Shown in pieces: positions 16,519 to 26,189 of a DNA stretch of 64,000 bases. Under the pieces are notes generated by a model. It ran no database searches. It was given only the letters and a program-made list of their open reading frames with translations, and was not told the origin of the DNA. A program made the translations under genes and the position numbers. Source of the DNA: Bowmanella denitrificans (lineage in GTDB: Bacteria; Pseudomonadota; Gammaproteobacteria; Enterobacterales; Alteromonadaceae); the NCBI RefSeq assembly GCF_039522935.1, contig NZ_BAAAEI010000021.1:1-64000 (forward strand), given 5' to 3'. The first letter of the stretch is position 1. Each line of letters starts with the position of its first letter.

Positions 16519-16654
16519 AAATCTCTACCTGAAAAAAAATGCGCGCCTATTATGCCAGTTACCTGACCGACTGCCGATAGTAAAGTCAGCCAAACTTTGC
16601 CCTTGAGCACAGGCTTGCTATTATGCCGCCAGTTTTGCCCTGGCTCTCTACCTT

Positions 16655-17212
16655 ATGACCAAGAAATCCGATCTGAACGAAGAAGAGTTATCGCTGTTTC
16701 GCAGCGAAGTTCAGGGCGTCAGACGTATCAAGCAGGACAAAATACCCCCTCGCCCACCGGCCAGCAAGCATAAAACCGCAGACCTTAGACAAAACCGGAC
16801 TAACCAGCACAGTGTTGCGCAACGCCAGGCCCGTCAGGCAGCGGCCAGTTTCGCTTTCTCTGACGGTTTTGAGGCCTGGTTTGACCCAAATCAGCCGATT
16901 AAATACACCAAGCCCGGCAGTGACAGTTATGAAGTAAAACGCCTGCGCCGTGGCGACTACCCACCGGACCTGATTCTGGACTTACATGGCTTGAAGCGCG
17001 ATGACGCCAAACTGGAAATCGCCGCCTTACTGCATACTGCTGTCAAACAACATTGCTACTGTGTTTGCATAGTGCACGGTTTAGGTGAACATATATTAAA
17101 AAAATCCGTACCCAACTGGCTGGTACAACACCCCGACGTACTGGCATTTCATCAGGCACCGCTGGAATGGGGCGGCAATGGCGCGCTGCTGGTGTTACTT
17201 AAAGCCTGTTGA
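16655..17212 (+). CDS. smrB: Smr-domain ribosome rescue endonuclease SmrB
   Basis: A 185-residue protein with a basic N-terminal extension (about 1-70) and a C-terminal Smr domain with L-D-L-H-G at 108-112 and H-G-L-G at 141-144. In E. coli, SmrB (YfcN) is recruited to collided ribosomes and cleaves the mRNA between them. E. coli has the same divergent smrB/prmB arrangement. The family usually has H-G-K-G; here the third position is Leu. The last codons form the left arm of a 16-bp inverted repeat. Confidence 0.94.
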   Translation: MTKKSDLNEEELSLFRSEVQGVRRIKQDKIPPRPPASKHKTADLRQNRTNQHSVAQRQARQAAASFAFSDGFEAWFDPNQPIKYTKPGSDSYEVKRLRRGDYPPDLILDLHGLKRDDAKLEIAALLHTAVKQHCYCVCIVHGLGEHILKKSVPNWLVQHPDVLAFHQAPLEWGGNGALLVLLKAC

Positions 17213-17257
17213 CCTTTTGAGTAAGATTTTTCAGCAGCGAATCAAAAGGTCAACAGG
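17205..17257 (+). terminator. 16-bp inverted repeat spanning the smrB stop
   Basis: CCTGTTGACCTTTTGA (17205-17220) and TCAAAAGGTCAACAGG (17242-17257) are perfect reverse complements with a 21-base spacer. They overlap the last codon and TGA of smrB and are followed by TTTAAAATTT. It can act as a terminator or a 3'-end stabiliser. The arm length and perfection are unusual for a simple terminator. Confidence 0.5.
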
Positions 17258-17333
17258 TTTAAAATTTCCCACAACCAGATCCTCGACTAGACTGTCAGCA
17301 TAACATCAGGGAACAGTAGTCAGTGGATCATGC

Positions 17334-19919
17334 ATGCCCGAGCGCTTTAAGCACCTTAGCGTCAGTGAAACAAGCCAGCTACAAAAAACGCTGAATTATG
17401 CCGTACAATTTCTGGTTCTGGCGTTTAGTTACGCCTTGTTCAGTTATTTAGGCGTTAAACTCGCCACCCTCACTTACAATATCAGCCTGATATGGCCCCC
17501 TGTGGGTATCGCCGTTGCGCTATTGCTGCGCTGGGACATGCGCCTGTGGCCGGCGATACTACTGGGCGGCATCTTCCAGGAAATGGTGGTGACAGGATAC
17601 GGATTCCTCCTGTCTTTAACGATTAGCGTAGCATCCTTGTCTGCCATTTATTTTGCTTGCTACCTGCTTAAGCGCCTGCATTTCGACGTGCAAATGGAAC
17701 GCAGCAAAGACTTTTATTACTTTACCCTTATTGCTGTAATTGGCTGCCCATTGTTGATGGCCTTAATGGGGGTTGGCGTACTGACCCTCAATGGCGTGAT
17801 CCCACAGCAGGATTTCCCATCTGCAGCTCTGTCCTGGTTTCTCGGTGACATTACCGGCATGCTGGTGTTTGGCATTGCGCTGCTGGTGTTCAATCTAAAC
17901 CGTCTGGCGGCGCTGCTTAATGCGTCTAACTTGCTGGTCTTTGGCATGATGCTACTCATTGGCTTAGAACTGTTTGTATTTGAGTACAGTCCGGTAGCTC
18001 CTGCATTGGCCCTGCTGCCGGTGCTCGGCCTGCTTTGGATTGCCCTGCGTACCAATTTGGCTGCCACATCCTGGGTGGTGCTAAGCTTTTCGGCGTTAGC
18101 CTTCTATGCAGCATTAAATCATCAGGGAATTTTTTCAAGCTTGCAGAATCCGCCTCTTGGCACCTGGTTTTATGTCAACAGCCTTGCTCTGGTTGCCTTG
18201 ATTGTGTCGGTATCGGCAATGGAAAGCCGACTGGAATCAGAGCAAATGCAATACTCCATTCAGTCCACCAATATCGGCACCTGGGACTGGCGTTTGCAGG
18301 ACCAGCGAGTCCTGGTTAATTCTGGCTGGCATCATCTGCTGGGGTTGTCTCATCAACGACGGGAAATTTCACTGGGGGAGTTTATCTCGTTGGTTCATCC
18401 AGAGGACTTGCGCATCATTGAAAACACCATGGATAACTATCTGAACCAGCAGACCCACGAATTCAGTTGCCAATATCGGATGTATCACAAGTCTGGCGAC
18501 TGGCGCATCATTCAGTCAACTGGCAAAATTATTGAGTGGGATTTACGCGGCCGGGCCCTGCGTATGTGCGGTACCCATCTGGATGTCACTGATTCCATCA
18601 AAACCCAGCAAGAGCTGACGCAAACCTATACCTTTTTAAACCGTGTCTCAGAGCAAATCCCCGGTGCCATTTATCAGTTCATCCTCGACAAAAAAGGCCA
18701 CGGTCACTTTCCTTATGTTAATCAGGGCATGGTCAGAATGCTTGGCGTCTCTGCTGAAAAATTAAAAGAGGATGCTAAATATGGTCTGACCAACGTTCAT
18801 CCTGATGATGTGAGCAAGCTGGTTAAGACCATCCTGAAAAACAGTATCCTGGGTAAAAGTTGGCGGTATGAATTCAGAGTGGTCAAACCCAGAGCAGGTT
18901 GGCGGGAGATTCACTCAAGGCCCCACCAGTTAGAGGATGGCCAGGTGGTCTGGTTTGGCTATATGACAGATATCACTGACCATAAACACCTTGAACAAAG
19001 CATGCGCCTGGTCAATCAAAAACTGCAAAGTGCGCAACGGGCCGCTAAGTTGGGCTACTGGAATGGTAATTTGGTGACTGGCGATATGAGCTGGTCAGAT
19101 ATTTTATTTGAGCTTTACGGATACAGGCCCGGCGCGGTTGAGGCCAGTTTTAACACGCTACTGGGGCTGGTTCCTGAGGAAGAAAAACAAGCCCTCAAAG
19201 ATGGCATGGCCTGGGCAGTTCGAACCGGCGAGTTAAATATAGAGCATCGCATTGTTACGACAGACGGGGAGATACGCTGGTTTCATCAGTTAGCCAAGGT
19301 ATCCACTGCCAACCACCATTGGTTTGAAGGAAGCGCGCAGGATATTACCGAAAGAAAGACTCTGGAACTGCGCTTCCAGACCATGGCGCTGACCGATGAG
19401 CTGACCGGCATAGCCAACAGGCGGGCATTTTTGCAACAACTGGAGCGGGAATGGGGCCGGTTTAAACGCAAAGGAAGTCACAAGGTATTTGTCACCATTA
19501 CGGATATTGATCACTTTAAACAGGTTAACGACACCTATGGCCATGATGTGGGTGACAAGGTTCTTCGGCACTTTACCGACCTTATCGGCAAGCATATCCG
19601 CAAAGGCGATGTATTTGGCCGCATGGGTGGCGAAGAATTCGCCCTGATGCTCATTGATTCGGATCAAGCTCAGGTCATCAATCTGTTAGAAAAATTACGC
19701 GGCATTATTCAGGACACCCCCCTGCAAGTAACCATGAGACTGTCAGTCAGTATTACCGCCAGTTTCGGCGTAGCGCGTTTTAATGCCATTCAAAGAAACT
19801 TTGACGATGCGCTCATTGCCGCAGACCAGGCCCTTTATCAGGCCAAAGGTCAGGGACGTAACCGGGTTTGCCTTGAATCCTCTACCGCATCGCAGCCGCA
19901 CTCTATCACTGATACATAA
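17334..19919 (+). CDS. MASE1 - triple PAS - GGDEF diguanylate cyclase
   Basis: An 861-residue membrane sensor. About 18-290 is a MASE1-type membrane domain (L-I-W-P-P-V-G-I-A-V-A-L-L-L-R-W and many hydrophobic helices). Three PAS domains with PAC ends follow, at about 300-420, 430-555 and 560-690; each ends in a D-[VI]-T-[DE] motif. The GGDEF domain has an intact active site G-G-E-E-F at 765-769 and a product-inhibition I-site R-K-G-D at 756-759. It should make cyclic di-GMP in response to signals sensed by MASE1/PAS. It is monocistronic and ends seven bases from a convergent gene. Confidence 0.94.
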   Translation: MPERFKHLSVSETSQLQKTLNYAVQFLVLAFSYALFSYLGVKLATLTYNISLIWPPVGIAVALLLRWDMRLWPAILLGGIFQEMVVTGYGFLLSLTISVASLSAIYFACYLLKRLHFDVQMERSKDFYYFTLIAVIGCPLLMALMGVGVLTLNGVIPQQDFPSAALSWFLGDITGMLVFGIALLVFNLNRLAALLNASNLLVFGMMLLIGLELFVFEYSPVAPALALLPVLGLLWIALRTNLAATSWVVLSFSALAFYAALNHQGIFSSLQNPPLGTWFYVNSLALVALIVSVSAMESRLESEQMQYSIQSTNIGTWDWRLQDQRVLVNSGWHHLLGLSHQRREISLGEFISLVHPEDLRIIENTMDNYLNQQTHEFSCQYRMYHKSGDWRIIQSTGKIIEWDLRGRALRMCGTHLDVTDSIKTQQELTQTYTFLNRVSEQIPGAIYQFILDKKGHGHFPYVNQGMVRMLGVSAEKLKEDAKYGLTNVHPDDVSKLVKTILKNSILGKSWRYEFRVVKPRAGWREIHSRPHQLEDGQVVWFGYMTDITDHKHLEQSMRLVNQKLQSAQRAAKLGYWNGNLVTGDMSWSDILFELYGYRPGAVEASFNTLLGLVPEEEKQALKDGMAWAVRTGELNIEHRIVTTDGEIRWFHQLAKVSTANHHWFEGSAQDITERKTLELRFQTMALTDELTGIANRRAFLQQLEREWGRFKRKGSHKVFVTITDIDHFKQVNDTYGHDVGDKVLRHFTDLIGKHIRKGDVFGRMGGEEFALMLIDSDQAQVINLLEKLRGIIQDTPLQVTMRLSVSITASFGVARFNAIQRNFDDALIAADQALYQAKGQGRNRVCLESSTASQPHSITDT

Positions 19920-19926
19920 CGTAATT

Positions 19927-21867
19927 TTAGTTATTGGGCATCAGCCTTGCTTCAAATGGAGAGGCAGGCAGCCCTTCCAGGTTATACAGGTTGGCATCCT
20001 GGGGGTTATCCTGCCAGCCATAACGCACCGCGACAGGCTCTGAAATCTCATCTGACCATAATCTGACATATCGTCCGTCAATTCTGGTCTTGGCGTTAAC
20101 AAATCTGCCATCACTACCTGCCAGGGTGAAGCCGGTCAAGGTCTGGCCTTTAGCCGTCAACCCAGTTCCCATATGGTTAAAGGCAAGCAGCAGGCTGTTC
20201 TTCTTGCGGATTAGATGTGAAAACAGTGGACCGGAATACACCAAGTCGCCCTCGTCATAAGTCAGATGCCTGGCTGCCAGGGCCATTCGTTGTGCCAGCC
20301 GCTTTTTTTCCAATGGGTGAATATCATTCCATTCGCCTAAATCAAAGCTAACGGCCATGGCAGTATTATCCAGCGCCAGAGACTGCAATTGCTGCTGACG
20401 TAACGCTGCCCAGTTACTTTGCACCGGCTCATGTTGGTAAGGGTTTAAGGCCGAAAGCTGGACAAACACAAAAGGCAGAGCGGGTTGCTGCCATTTCAAG
20501 CGCCAGTCCTGGATCAGCGCCATAAACATGTCTGCGTAGTGCTGTGGTGCACCAGTGTTTGACTCGCCCTGGTACCAGATCACTCCTTTAATGGCAAAAC
20601 GGGTGGCGGGGGCCAGCATGGCATTGAATAAGCCAAGCGGCTTCCAGGCGATAAACTCAGCATTGGCCAGCGGCGGCATGTCAGTGCCAATCTGGTAATG
20701 CCAGTCTCCGCTTAAATCGATACGTTCATCCACTAATCTGAGTTCGTAAGGCTTATCCGGCACCAAGCCCCCTTGTCCGCGATGACTTAAGACTCTGATG
20801 GTCAGAGTATTTTCCCCCTCTTTAAGCAGCCCCGCCGGCACCTGATAAATACGCGGCGGGTACTGATAGGTGGTATTGCCGACCAACTGGCCGTTGATAT
20901 AGGTTTGGTCCGCATCAGTGATACTGCCCAGTCGCAATATGGCGGTTTGTTTGGCTTGCTGCTGAGTCAGATGAAGATATTTTCGCAACCACAATACGCC
21001 ATGCGAAAACGACTCGCCCTGTTCTTGCCAAAAGCCAGGCATATGCAGGCTTGGCCAATCTTTGTCCTGCAACGTGGCACTGTACCAGGCAGGGTCACTC
21101 AACAGGCCCAAATCCTGATGGTCAGCCAATTGGTGCCACTGCTGATGCTTTTGCTGATTGTCGGCTTCCAGTGCGTCGATGTTAGCCTGGTTGCGAAAAT
21201 ATTTGGCAGTCGCCATCTCATCGGGAAAATTTGCCAGTGCCTGCTCGCTCATCCAGCTTTGCACCGGCGAGCCGCCGTAACTGCTATTGATGATACCAAT
21301 GGGGACATTCACGGCTTTGGTAAGCGCTTCGGCAAAAAAATAGGCTAATGCGGAGAAATCCTGAATATGCTCAACACTGGCTGTGCGCCATGCCACCTGC
21401 GGATAATCTTCATGGGGATGCTGAAAATCATAGGCTCTGGGTACCAAAAACTGGCGGATCAGGGGAAAGCTTTTACGTTTGGCCATCTGCGGGTATTTTT
21501 CCAGCACCCGTCGAACCGGCAGTTCCATGTTGGATTGGCCGGATGCCAGCCAGACATCCCCAAAGTAAAGGTCGTTAAGCTGAATCTGTTGTGATTGGCC
21601 GACAAACTTGAAGGTGTAAGGGCCACCGGCTTGCTGTGCAGGCAATTGGATTTGCCAGCGCCCCTGACTATCAGCCGTGGCGATTAGATGCAGATGATCA
21701 AATATCAGACTGATGCGCTCTTCAGGACTGGCCCAGCCCCAGATCTGCAACGACTTATCCCGCTGAAGCACCGCGCCATCAGACAGCAGCGCTGGTAGCC
21801 TGAGCTGTGCAAAGGCGTCTTTGCTGCAACATAACAGCGCCACAATCAGTAAAAACAACACCCGCAT
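19927..21867 (-). CDS. Sialate O-acetylesterase-like SGNH hydrolase, exported
   Basis: A 646-residue secreted esterase. The signal peptide is about 1-20 (L-F-L-L-I-V-A-L-L-C-C-S-K-D-A-F-A). The SGNH nucleophile block G-Q-S-N-M is at 110-114, and block V-like E-W-N-D-I-H-P carries the Asp/His pair. W-Y-Q-G-E-S-N lies between, and a galactose-binding-like beta insert (about 260-390) has D-A-D-Q-T-Y-I-N-G. The family removes acetyl groups from sialic acids or acetylated polysaccharides. The start is taken at the ATG at 21867, with AAGGAG seven bases before it. No sialic-acid or xylan genes lie nearby, so the true substrate is open. Confidence 0.9.
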   Translation of the reverse strand: MRVLFLLIVALLCCSKDAFAQLRLPALLSDGAVLQRDKSLQIWGWASPEERISLIFDHLHLIATADSQGRWQIQLPAQQAGGPYTFKFVGQSQQIQLNDLYFGDVWLASGQSNMELPVRRVLEKYPQMAKRKSFPLIRQFLVPRAYDFQHPHEDYPQVAWRTASVEHIQDFSALAYFFAEALTKAVNVPIGIINSSYGGSPVQSWMSEQALANFPDEMATAKYFRNQANIDALEADNQQKHQQWHQLADHQDLGLLSDPAWYSATLQDKDWPSLHMPGFWQEQGESFSHGVLWLRKYLHLTQQQAKQTAILRLGSITDADQTYINGQLVGNTTYQYPPRIYQVPAGLLKEGENTLTIRVLSHRGQGGLVPDKPYELRLVDERIDLSGDWHYQIGTDMPPLANAEFIAWKPLGLFNAMLAPATRFAIKGVIWYQGESNTGAPQHYADMFMALIQDWRLKWQQPALPFVFVQLSALNPYQHEPVQSNWAALRQQQLQSLALDNTAMAVSFDLGEWNDIHPLEKKRLAQRMALAARHLTYDEGDLVYSGPLFSHLIRKKNSLLLAFNHMGTGLTAKGQTLTGFTLAGSDGRFVNAKTRIDGRYVRLWSDEISEPVAVRYGWQDNPQDANLYNLEGLPASPFEARLMPNN

Positions 21868-21993
21868 CAAGTCATCTCCTTGGTTTCTCTGGCAACTGAC
21901 CATGGGTAAGCCAGTACCAAGGGGATAATGCGAAACCTGCCGATGTACGGCAACCGCCAGTTCAGGGATTAACAGATTTCATCAAATTGATAC

Positions 21994-22209
21994 TCAATTC
22001 CGTAAGCCAGAGTCTGTCGACCTTTTATAGGCCACCAACGCATTGGCATGACCATGGCCCATTTGATGCTGTTCCTTGAGCCAGGTTACTTGTTCCATAT
22101 GTTTCAACCCATGCAGGCTGTCCAACAATGACAGCCAGTGTTGAATAGATTGGCCATATTTCTTTTCAATGGAGGGAAAGTAGGAGGCTGGGCCTTTGGT
22201 GTCAGTCAC
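21994..22209 (-). CDS. DUF4287 domain protein
   Basis: A short protein of 71 residues from a GTG at 22209 (AAGGA before it). The sequence Y-F-P-S-I-E-K-K-Y-G-Q-S-I-Q-H-W and L-K-E-Q-H-Q-M-G-H-G-H-A-N-A-L-V is typical of DUF4287, a small domain found alone or with a DUF5655 partner. Function unknown; the H-G-H-A-N-A-L-V helix is the most conserved part. It is monocistronic, between the esterase and the transglycosylase gene. Confidence 0.8.
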   Translation of the reverse strand: MTDTKGPASYFPSIEKKYGQSIQHWLSLLDSLHGLKHMEQVTWLKEQHQMGHGHANALVAYKRSTDSGLRN

Positions 22210-22327
22210 GGTCGATTCCTTACAGTTAAACACTATCTATCAGTCGTTTACCTGCATCAGAGATCGACTATGGGCCTAACTTTTTTTAACTGCAACGGTA
22301 TAACTTGCCTATCCGGTGTATCGAGGC

Positions 22328-22951
22328 TTAACCAAAGATCATGCGCCACAGCCAACTTTTATCCAGGTCTTCCTGACAGGATTTCAGTTGCACAGCATAG
22401 CGCTGCGATCGTTCTTTCACCCGGCCTGCCACTTTCTTAAGCCAGGCTTTTTGGTTGTAGGTCTTGCGCTTGTAGCCGCCCCAACCTTCGTGATAATTCA
22501 AATATTGAGCATAAGCGTCCCATTTGGACACACCATTAATCTTGTGGGTTTTGCTGATAAACCAGCCCATAAAATCCATGGCATCATCAAAATCTTCCCG
22601 CGACGCCCAACCGTTGCCGGTTTCACGCACGTAGTCTTGCCAGGTGGGAGTTTTAGCTTGAGAGTAGCCATAGGCTGAACTGATTCTTCCCCAGGGGATC
22701 AAACCAAAAAATACGTAGTCTCTGGGTGGCAAGGCATCGTGGCGAAAAGAGCTTTCCTGATACATCATTGCCATGGGCACATGAATAGGCACCCCCCATT
22801 TATCCTTCATATCAGAAGCCGCATCGTACCAGTCACGTTTTTCGTAAAAAATTTCACAGATATTGCTGCTGTCCTTAGGTGGACTGGTGGCACAGCCCGC
22901 CAACAACAAAGGCAGACAACAGATTAACGGGAATAAAATTTTTTTTTGCAT
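22328..22951 (-). CDS. Lipoprotein with lytic-transglycosylase (SLT-like) domain
   Basis: A 207-residue outer-membrane-type lipoprotein. The signal peptide ends in the lipobox L-A-G-C with Cys20. The catalytic Glu is likely Glu66 in M-M-Y-Q-E-S-S-F-R, and S-A-Y-G-Y-S-Q-A-K and Y-L-N-Y-H-E-G-W-G-G-Y follow, as in SLT/goose-lysozyme-like transglycosylases. It should cleave peptidoglycan glycan strands in the periplasm. The residue after the lipid Cys is Ala, not Asp, which suggests sorting to the outer membrane (family rule). It lies downstream of gshA on the same strand, separated by a hairpin. Confidence 0.85.
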   Translation of the reverse strand: MQKKILFPLICCLPLLLAGCATSPPKDSSNICEIFYEKRDWYDAASDMKDKWGVPIHVPMAMMYQESSFRHDALPPRDYVFFGLIPWGRISSAYGYSQAKTPTWQDYVRETGNGWASREDFDDAMDFMGWFISKTHKINGVSKWDAYAQYLNYHEGWGGYKRKTYNQKAWLKKVAGRVKERSQRYAVQLKSCQEDLDKSWLWRMIFG

Positions 22952-23021
22952 CGGACTGAACTTCTTCCTTTAGCGTGACTCTCAATGATTGTGTGTTTGA
23001 GTGTGTCCCTTGTAAATTGTT

Positions 23022-23049
23022 GCCTGGCTTTGAAGCCAGGCTTTTTTTT
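23022..23049 (+). terminator. Intrinsic terminator oriented on the plus strand
   Basis: GCCTGGCT-TTGA-AGCCAGGC (23022-23041) is followed by eight Ts on the plus strand. As a terminator it stops plus-strand transcription, yet both neighbours are minus-strand genes. On the minus strand the same stem is followed by AACAATTTAC, a poor U-tract. It may limit antisense transcription or work weakly for gshA. Confidence 0.6.
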
Positions 23050-23078
23050 GTCTTTTTTCAGCCCCGATTGAGGCGCAA

Positions 23079-24677
23079 TCAGGCACAGGTTCTGTCAGCC
23101 ACTGCAAAATAGTCGTGCAGGAATTGATCAAAAGAAACATTATCCTGGCGCTCCCCTTCTGCCTGTGCAGCTAACGAATCGGCCACCAGTTGCTCCAGCT
23201 CAGCTTCGCTGTGATAACTATACTGATGCTGCGCCAGCGTCTGTTTGTAATACTCTGCCATTTCCAGCGCATAGGCGCCGCTACCTTGTCCTGTGTCTTT
23301 CAAATGCTGAAGAATCCTGGCTGAAGGCGTCAGCGATGGGTCCAGAACTTTGTCCAGTTCAGTACGCACTGCGCTTTGATAAGCATCCCCTCCCTGCACG
23401 CTGTCTAATATCACAGCCACCTCTGCCATGCCCTTAAGCAGTTCCTGCGCCCAGTCTTGCAACGTTTGGCTCTGGCCATTATGACTCAGCATCAGATCAG
23501 GTTTGCGACCTTCCACTACCACGGAGCGAAGGTTTCGTTCGGTTTCTGCGAAATCTTCTCCACGCATTTCAGCACTTGGGCAAACGGCACAATACACGAG
23601 AAAAGTTTCAAGAAAATAAAACTGCTCAAGACTAATCCCCACATCACTGAATGGATTGACATCCAGCGCCCTCACCTCAATGTAACTGACCCCCCGCTCT
23701 GCCAACGCATCCGTGGGCTTTTCCAGTTTACGTGTGGGTTGTTTGGGCCGGATGGGAGAATAAAGCTCGTTTTCGATTTGCAATACATTGCTGTTTAACT
23801 GTTGGTATTGCCCATTTTTTTTGCCGGCAAATTTGGCGTAATCAGCAGACGGGGTATTAATGGCCTGGCGCAACGACGCAACATAATTGTCCAGTTGGTT
23901 ATAACAAACATTTAGACCAGATTGGGCCTTGTTGGTATAACCCAGATCACTCATGCGCAGTGACGTGGCATAAGGCAGATAATAGGAACCGGTGGGCAAA
24001 CGCTCAAACGGCAGATTGGACTGATTGTCTTTAATAAAGGAGCCACACAATGCCGGTGACGCGCCATACAAATAAGGAATTAACCAACAAAAGCGGCGAT
24101 AATTGCGGATCATGTCAAAATAGGCAGCCGATACAGCATCTTGATCAGCGTCTGTGGCAGACACCGCTGGTAACCATTTATCCCAGAATGCCTGCGGCAG
24201 GGAAAAATTAAAATGCACACCGGCAATGGCTTGCATCATGCTGCCATAGCGGTTTTTCAGCCCCACCCGGTACAAGGTTTTCATCTTGCCGACATTCGAG
24301 CTGCCATATTGGGCAATGGGAATACTGTCTTCACTCTCTATGTAACAGGGCATGCTCATTGGCCACAGTCGTTCATCGCCAATACGTTCCAATACAAATT
24401 TGTGAATATCACGCAACTGCGCCAGCGCCTGGCGGGGGTCGGCGTGCGGTATAGTAATAAACTCCAGCAGTGCTTCAGAAAAATCGGTGGTGATATATTC
24501 ATGGCACAAGGCGGAACCCAAGGCTTTGGGGTGAGGCGTCTGAGCAATACTGCCGTTGCTATTAATCCTCAGCGTTTCCCTTTCTATACCACGCAGTACG
24601 CCTTTCAGCGAATCAGCAATATCAGCCTGGCTCAGTTTGGCCAGGCGCTCGGCAAAAGTCATTGTTGTCTGCTGCAA
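23079..24677 (-). CDS. gshA: Glutamate-cysteine ligase
   Basis: A 532-residue proteobacterial-type GshA, which joins glutamate and cysteine with ATP in the first step of glutathione synthesis. The signature G-I-E-R-E-T-L-R-I-N is near the N-terminus, and S-Y-I-E-V-R-A-L-D-V-N-P-F and the G-V-H-F-N-F-S substrate stretch follow. The start is uncertain. A TTG at 24677 has AGGA six bases before it, while the ATG five codons in (24662) lacks one. Length fits the family (about 518 in E. coli). The second enzyme, GshB, is not in the window. Confidence 0.96.
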   Translation of the reverse strand: MQQTTMTFAERLAKLSQADIADSLKGVLRGIERETLRINSNGSIAQTPHPKALGSALCHEYITTDFSEALLEFITIPHADPRQALAQLRDIHKFVLERIGDERLWPMSMPCYIESEDSIPIAQYGSSNVGKMKTLYRVGLKNRYGSMMQAIAGVHFNFSLPQAFWDKWLPAVSATDADQDAVSAAYFDMIRNYRRFCWLIPYLYGASPALCGSFIKDNQSNLPFERLPTGSYYLPYATSLRMSDLGYTNKAQSGLNVCYNQLDNYVASLRQAINTPSADYAKFAGKKNGQYQQLNSNVLQIENELYSPIRPKQPTRKLEKPTDALAERGVSYIEVRALDVNPFSDVGISLEQFYFLETFLVYCAVCPSAEMRGEDFAETERNLRSVVVEGRKPDLMLSHNGQSQTLQDWAQELLKGMAEVAVILDSVQGGDAYQSAVRTELDKVLDPSLTPSARILQHLKDTGQGSGAYALEMAEYYKQTLAQHQYSYHSEAELEQLVADSLAAQAEGERQDNVSFDQFLHDYFAVADRTCA

Positions 24678-24902
24678 AATTGATCCTAGTTTGGATACAA
24701 GACCCCATAGATGGGTAGTATTAATCTTATTTCAAGCCTTGCCAACCGAACAAATGGTTGTTGTCCGATACAAGGGCTGAAACGCCAGATAAATGGCGAC
24801 CGGCAATAGCGCATAGATATTTCATTCGCCTCGTACCTTGCCGATTTCCTGTTAACATTAAGTGTAAGAAGTTATTGGACGAACGAAATGCAGGAGGGGC
24901 GG

Positions 24903-25457
24903 ATGGCTCAGTATCTGGATATGGAATTTGCCTTGCAGCAATTAGGGGGCGACAAGCAACTATTGAACAATATGCTCAAACGCTTTGTTAACCAATACGG
25001 CCTGACTGCTGAGCACACCAGGCAACTGATGACCGACAAAAAATGGCAGGAAGCCAGACAATTGGTACACAGCCTTAAAGGCGTGGCTGGCAATCTGGGC
25101 ATGACGCCTTTATATCAAAGTGCTTCGACATTGGAGCACGGCCTTAAGTCGGCATCCGCTGACGCAATGCAGCATTACCCTGCCTTTACTCATGATTTAG
25201 ATGCGACCCTGGCAGAGATACAGGCGCTTTTGTCGGGTCCCTCTTTGGTCAGCGCTGCAGTCACAGAAGCAACGGCTGATCCGCAGGCTTACCAAACACT
25301 GGTCGCTATGCTGCAAAGCAACGAATTTATCTCTCCGTCCAAATTGGACAGTTTACTGGGCAGCTTGTCTTTGACGGAGGAAAATCGCGGTAAGCTACAT
25401 GACCTCATCAGCGACTTGGAGTACCATCAGGCCATAAAATTCATCCAGCAACTGTAG
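24903..25457 (+). CDS. Stand-alone Hpt (histidine phosphotransfer) protein
   Basis: From the ATG at 24903 (GGAGG six bases upstream) the product is 184 residues. The N-terminal 100 residues are an Hpt domain: F-A-L-Q-Q-L-G-G-D near the start and the phosphorylation motif H-S-L-K-G-V-A-G-N-L-G with His56. It should relay phosphate between a hybrid sensor kinase and a response regulator; neither partner is in the window. The C-terminal 80 residues are helical and match no domain I recognise. It is followed after 30 bases by the pseudouridine synthase gene. Confidence 0.88.
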   Translation: MAQYLDMEFALQQLGGDKQLLNNMLKRFVNQYGLTAEHTRQLMTDKKWQEARQLVHSLKGVAGNLGMTPLYQSASTLEHGLKSASADAMQHYPAFTHDLDATLAEIQALLSGPSLVSAAVTEATADPQAYQTLVAMLQSNEFISPSKLDSLLGSLSLTEENRGKLHDLISDLEYHQAIKFIQQL

Positions 25458-25487
25458 GGGCTCCCTTAAGTTGCCATTGGCCATTGC

Positions 25488-26189
25488 ATGACCTTAGACG
25501 TACATTTTGACCACCCCGATTTCCTCGCCGTCCATAAACCGCCCACTATTGGTATGCATCAGGAAGGCCAGAACATCGGCCTGGTGACCATGCTTAGCCA
25601 ACAATTGGGTGGCCGTCCGTTGTGGCCGGTGCACCGATTGGATAAAGTCACCTCAGGCTTGGTACTCATAGCCAAAAATGCTGACACAGCAGCAGCGCTG
25701 TCTGGCCTGTTCGCCAAACGCCAGGTGGAAAAATACTATATTGCCCTGTCAGACAAGAAACCGGCTAAGAAACAAGGTGCCGTGATTGGCGATATGCAAA
25801 AAGCCAGGCGTGGTCAGTGGAAGCTGTCCACCAGCAAATTGTCACCAGCAGTCAGTCAGTTTTTCAGTGCCGGACTGGGGAACGGCTTGCGGCTTTTTGT
25901 GGTACGGCCACACACAGGTAAAACCCACCAAATTCGGGTAATGATGAAAAGCCTTGGCGCGCCCATACTGGGCGACTCACATTATGGCGCTACACCAGCC
26001 GATCGCACCTATCTGCACGCTCTGGCCCTAAGATTTACCTACCAAAACAATGCCTTCAGTTTTATCTGCCAGCCAGCGGCAGAACAACACTTTAACAGCC
26101 CGGAATACAACCGGGAAGTGGAGAAGTTTACTCCGCCCTGGGCACTTAGATGGCCACAGTTAGCCAATATAGGGGGCATGCATGGCTAG
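25488..26189 (+). CDS. RluA-family RNA pseudouridine synthase
   Basis: A 233-residue single-domain synthase with the catalytic motif H-R-L-D-K-V-T-S-G-L (Asp52), the T-G-K-T-H-Q-I-R-V-M-M-K stretch near 145 and no S4 RNA-binding domain. It corresponds to the short RluA-like subgroup; the RNA target is not known. It begins an operon with a VanZ-family gene (8-base overlap) and panE (4-base overlap). The three functions are unrelated, so the coupling is probably positional. Confidence 0.9.
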   Translation: MTLDVHFDHPDFLAVHKPPTIGMHQEGQNIGLVTMLSQQLGGRPLWPVHRLDKVTSGLVLIAKNADTAAALSGLFAKRQVEKYYIALSDKKPAKKQGAVIGDMQKARRGQWKLSTSKLSPAVSQFFSAGLGNGLRLFVVRPHTGKTHQIRVMMKSLGAPILGDSHYGATPADRTYLHALALRFTYQNNAFSFICQPAAEQHFNSPEYNREVEKFTPPWALRWPQLANIGGMHG

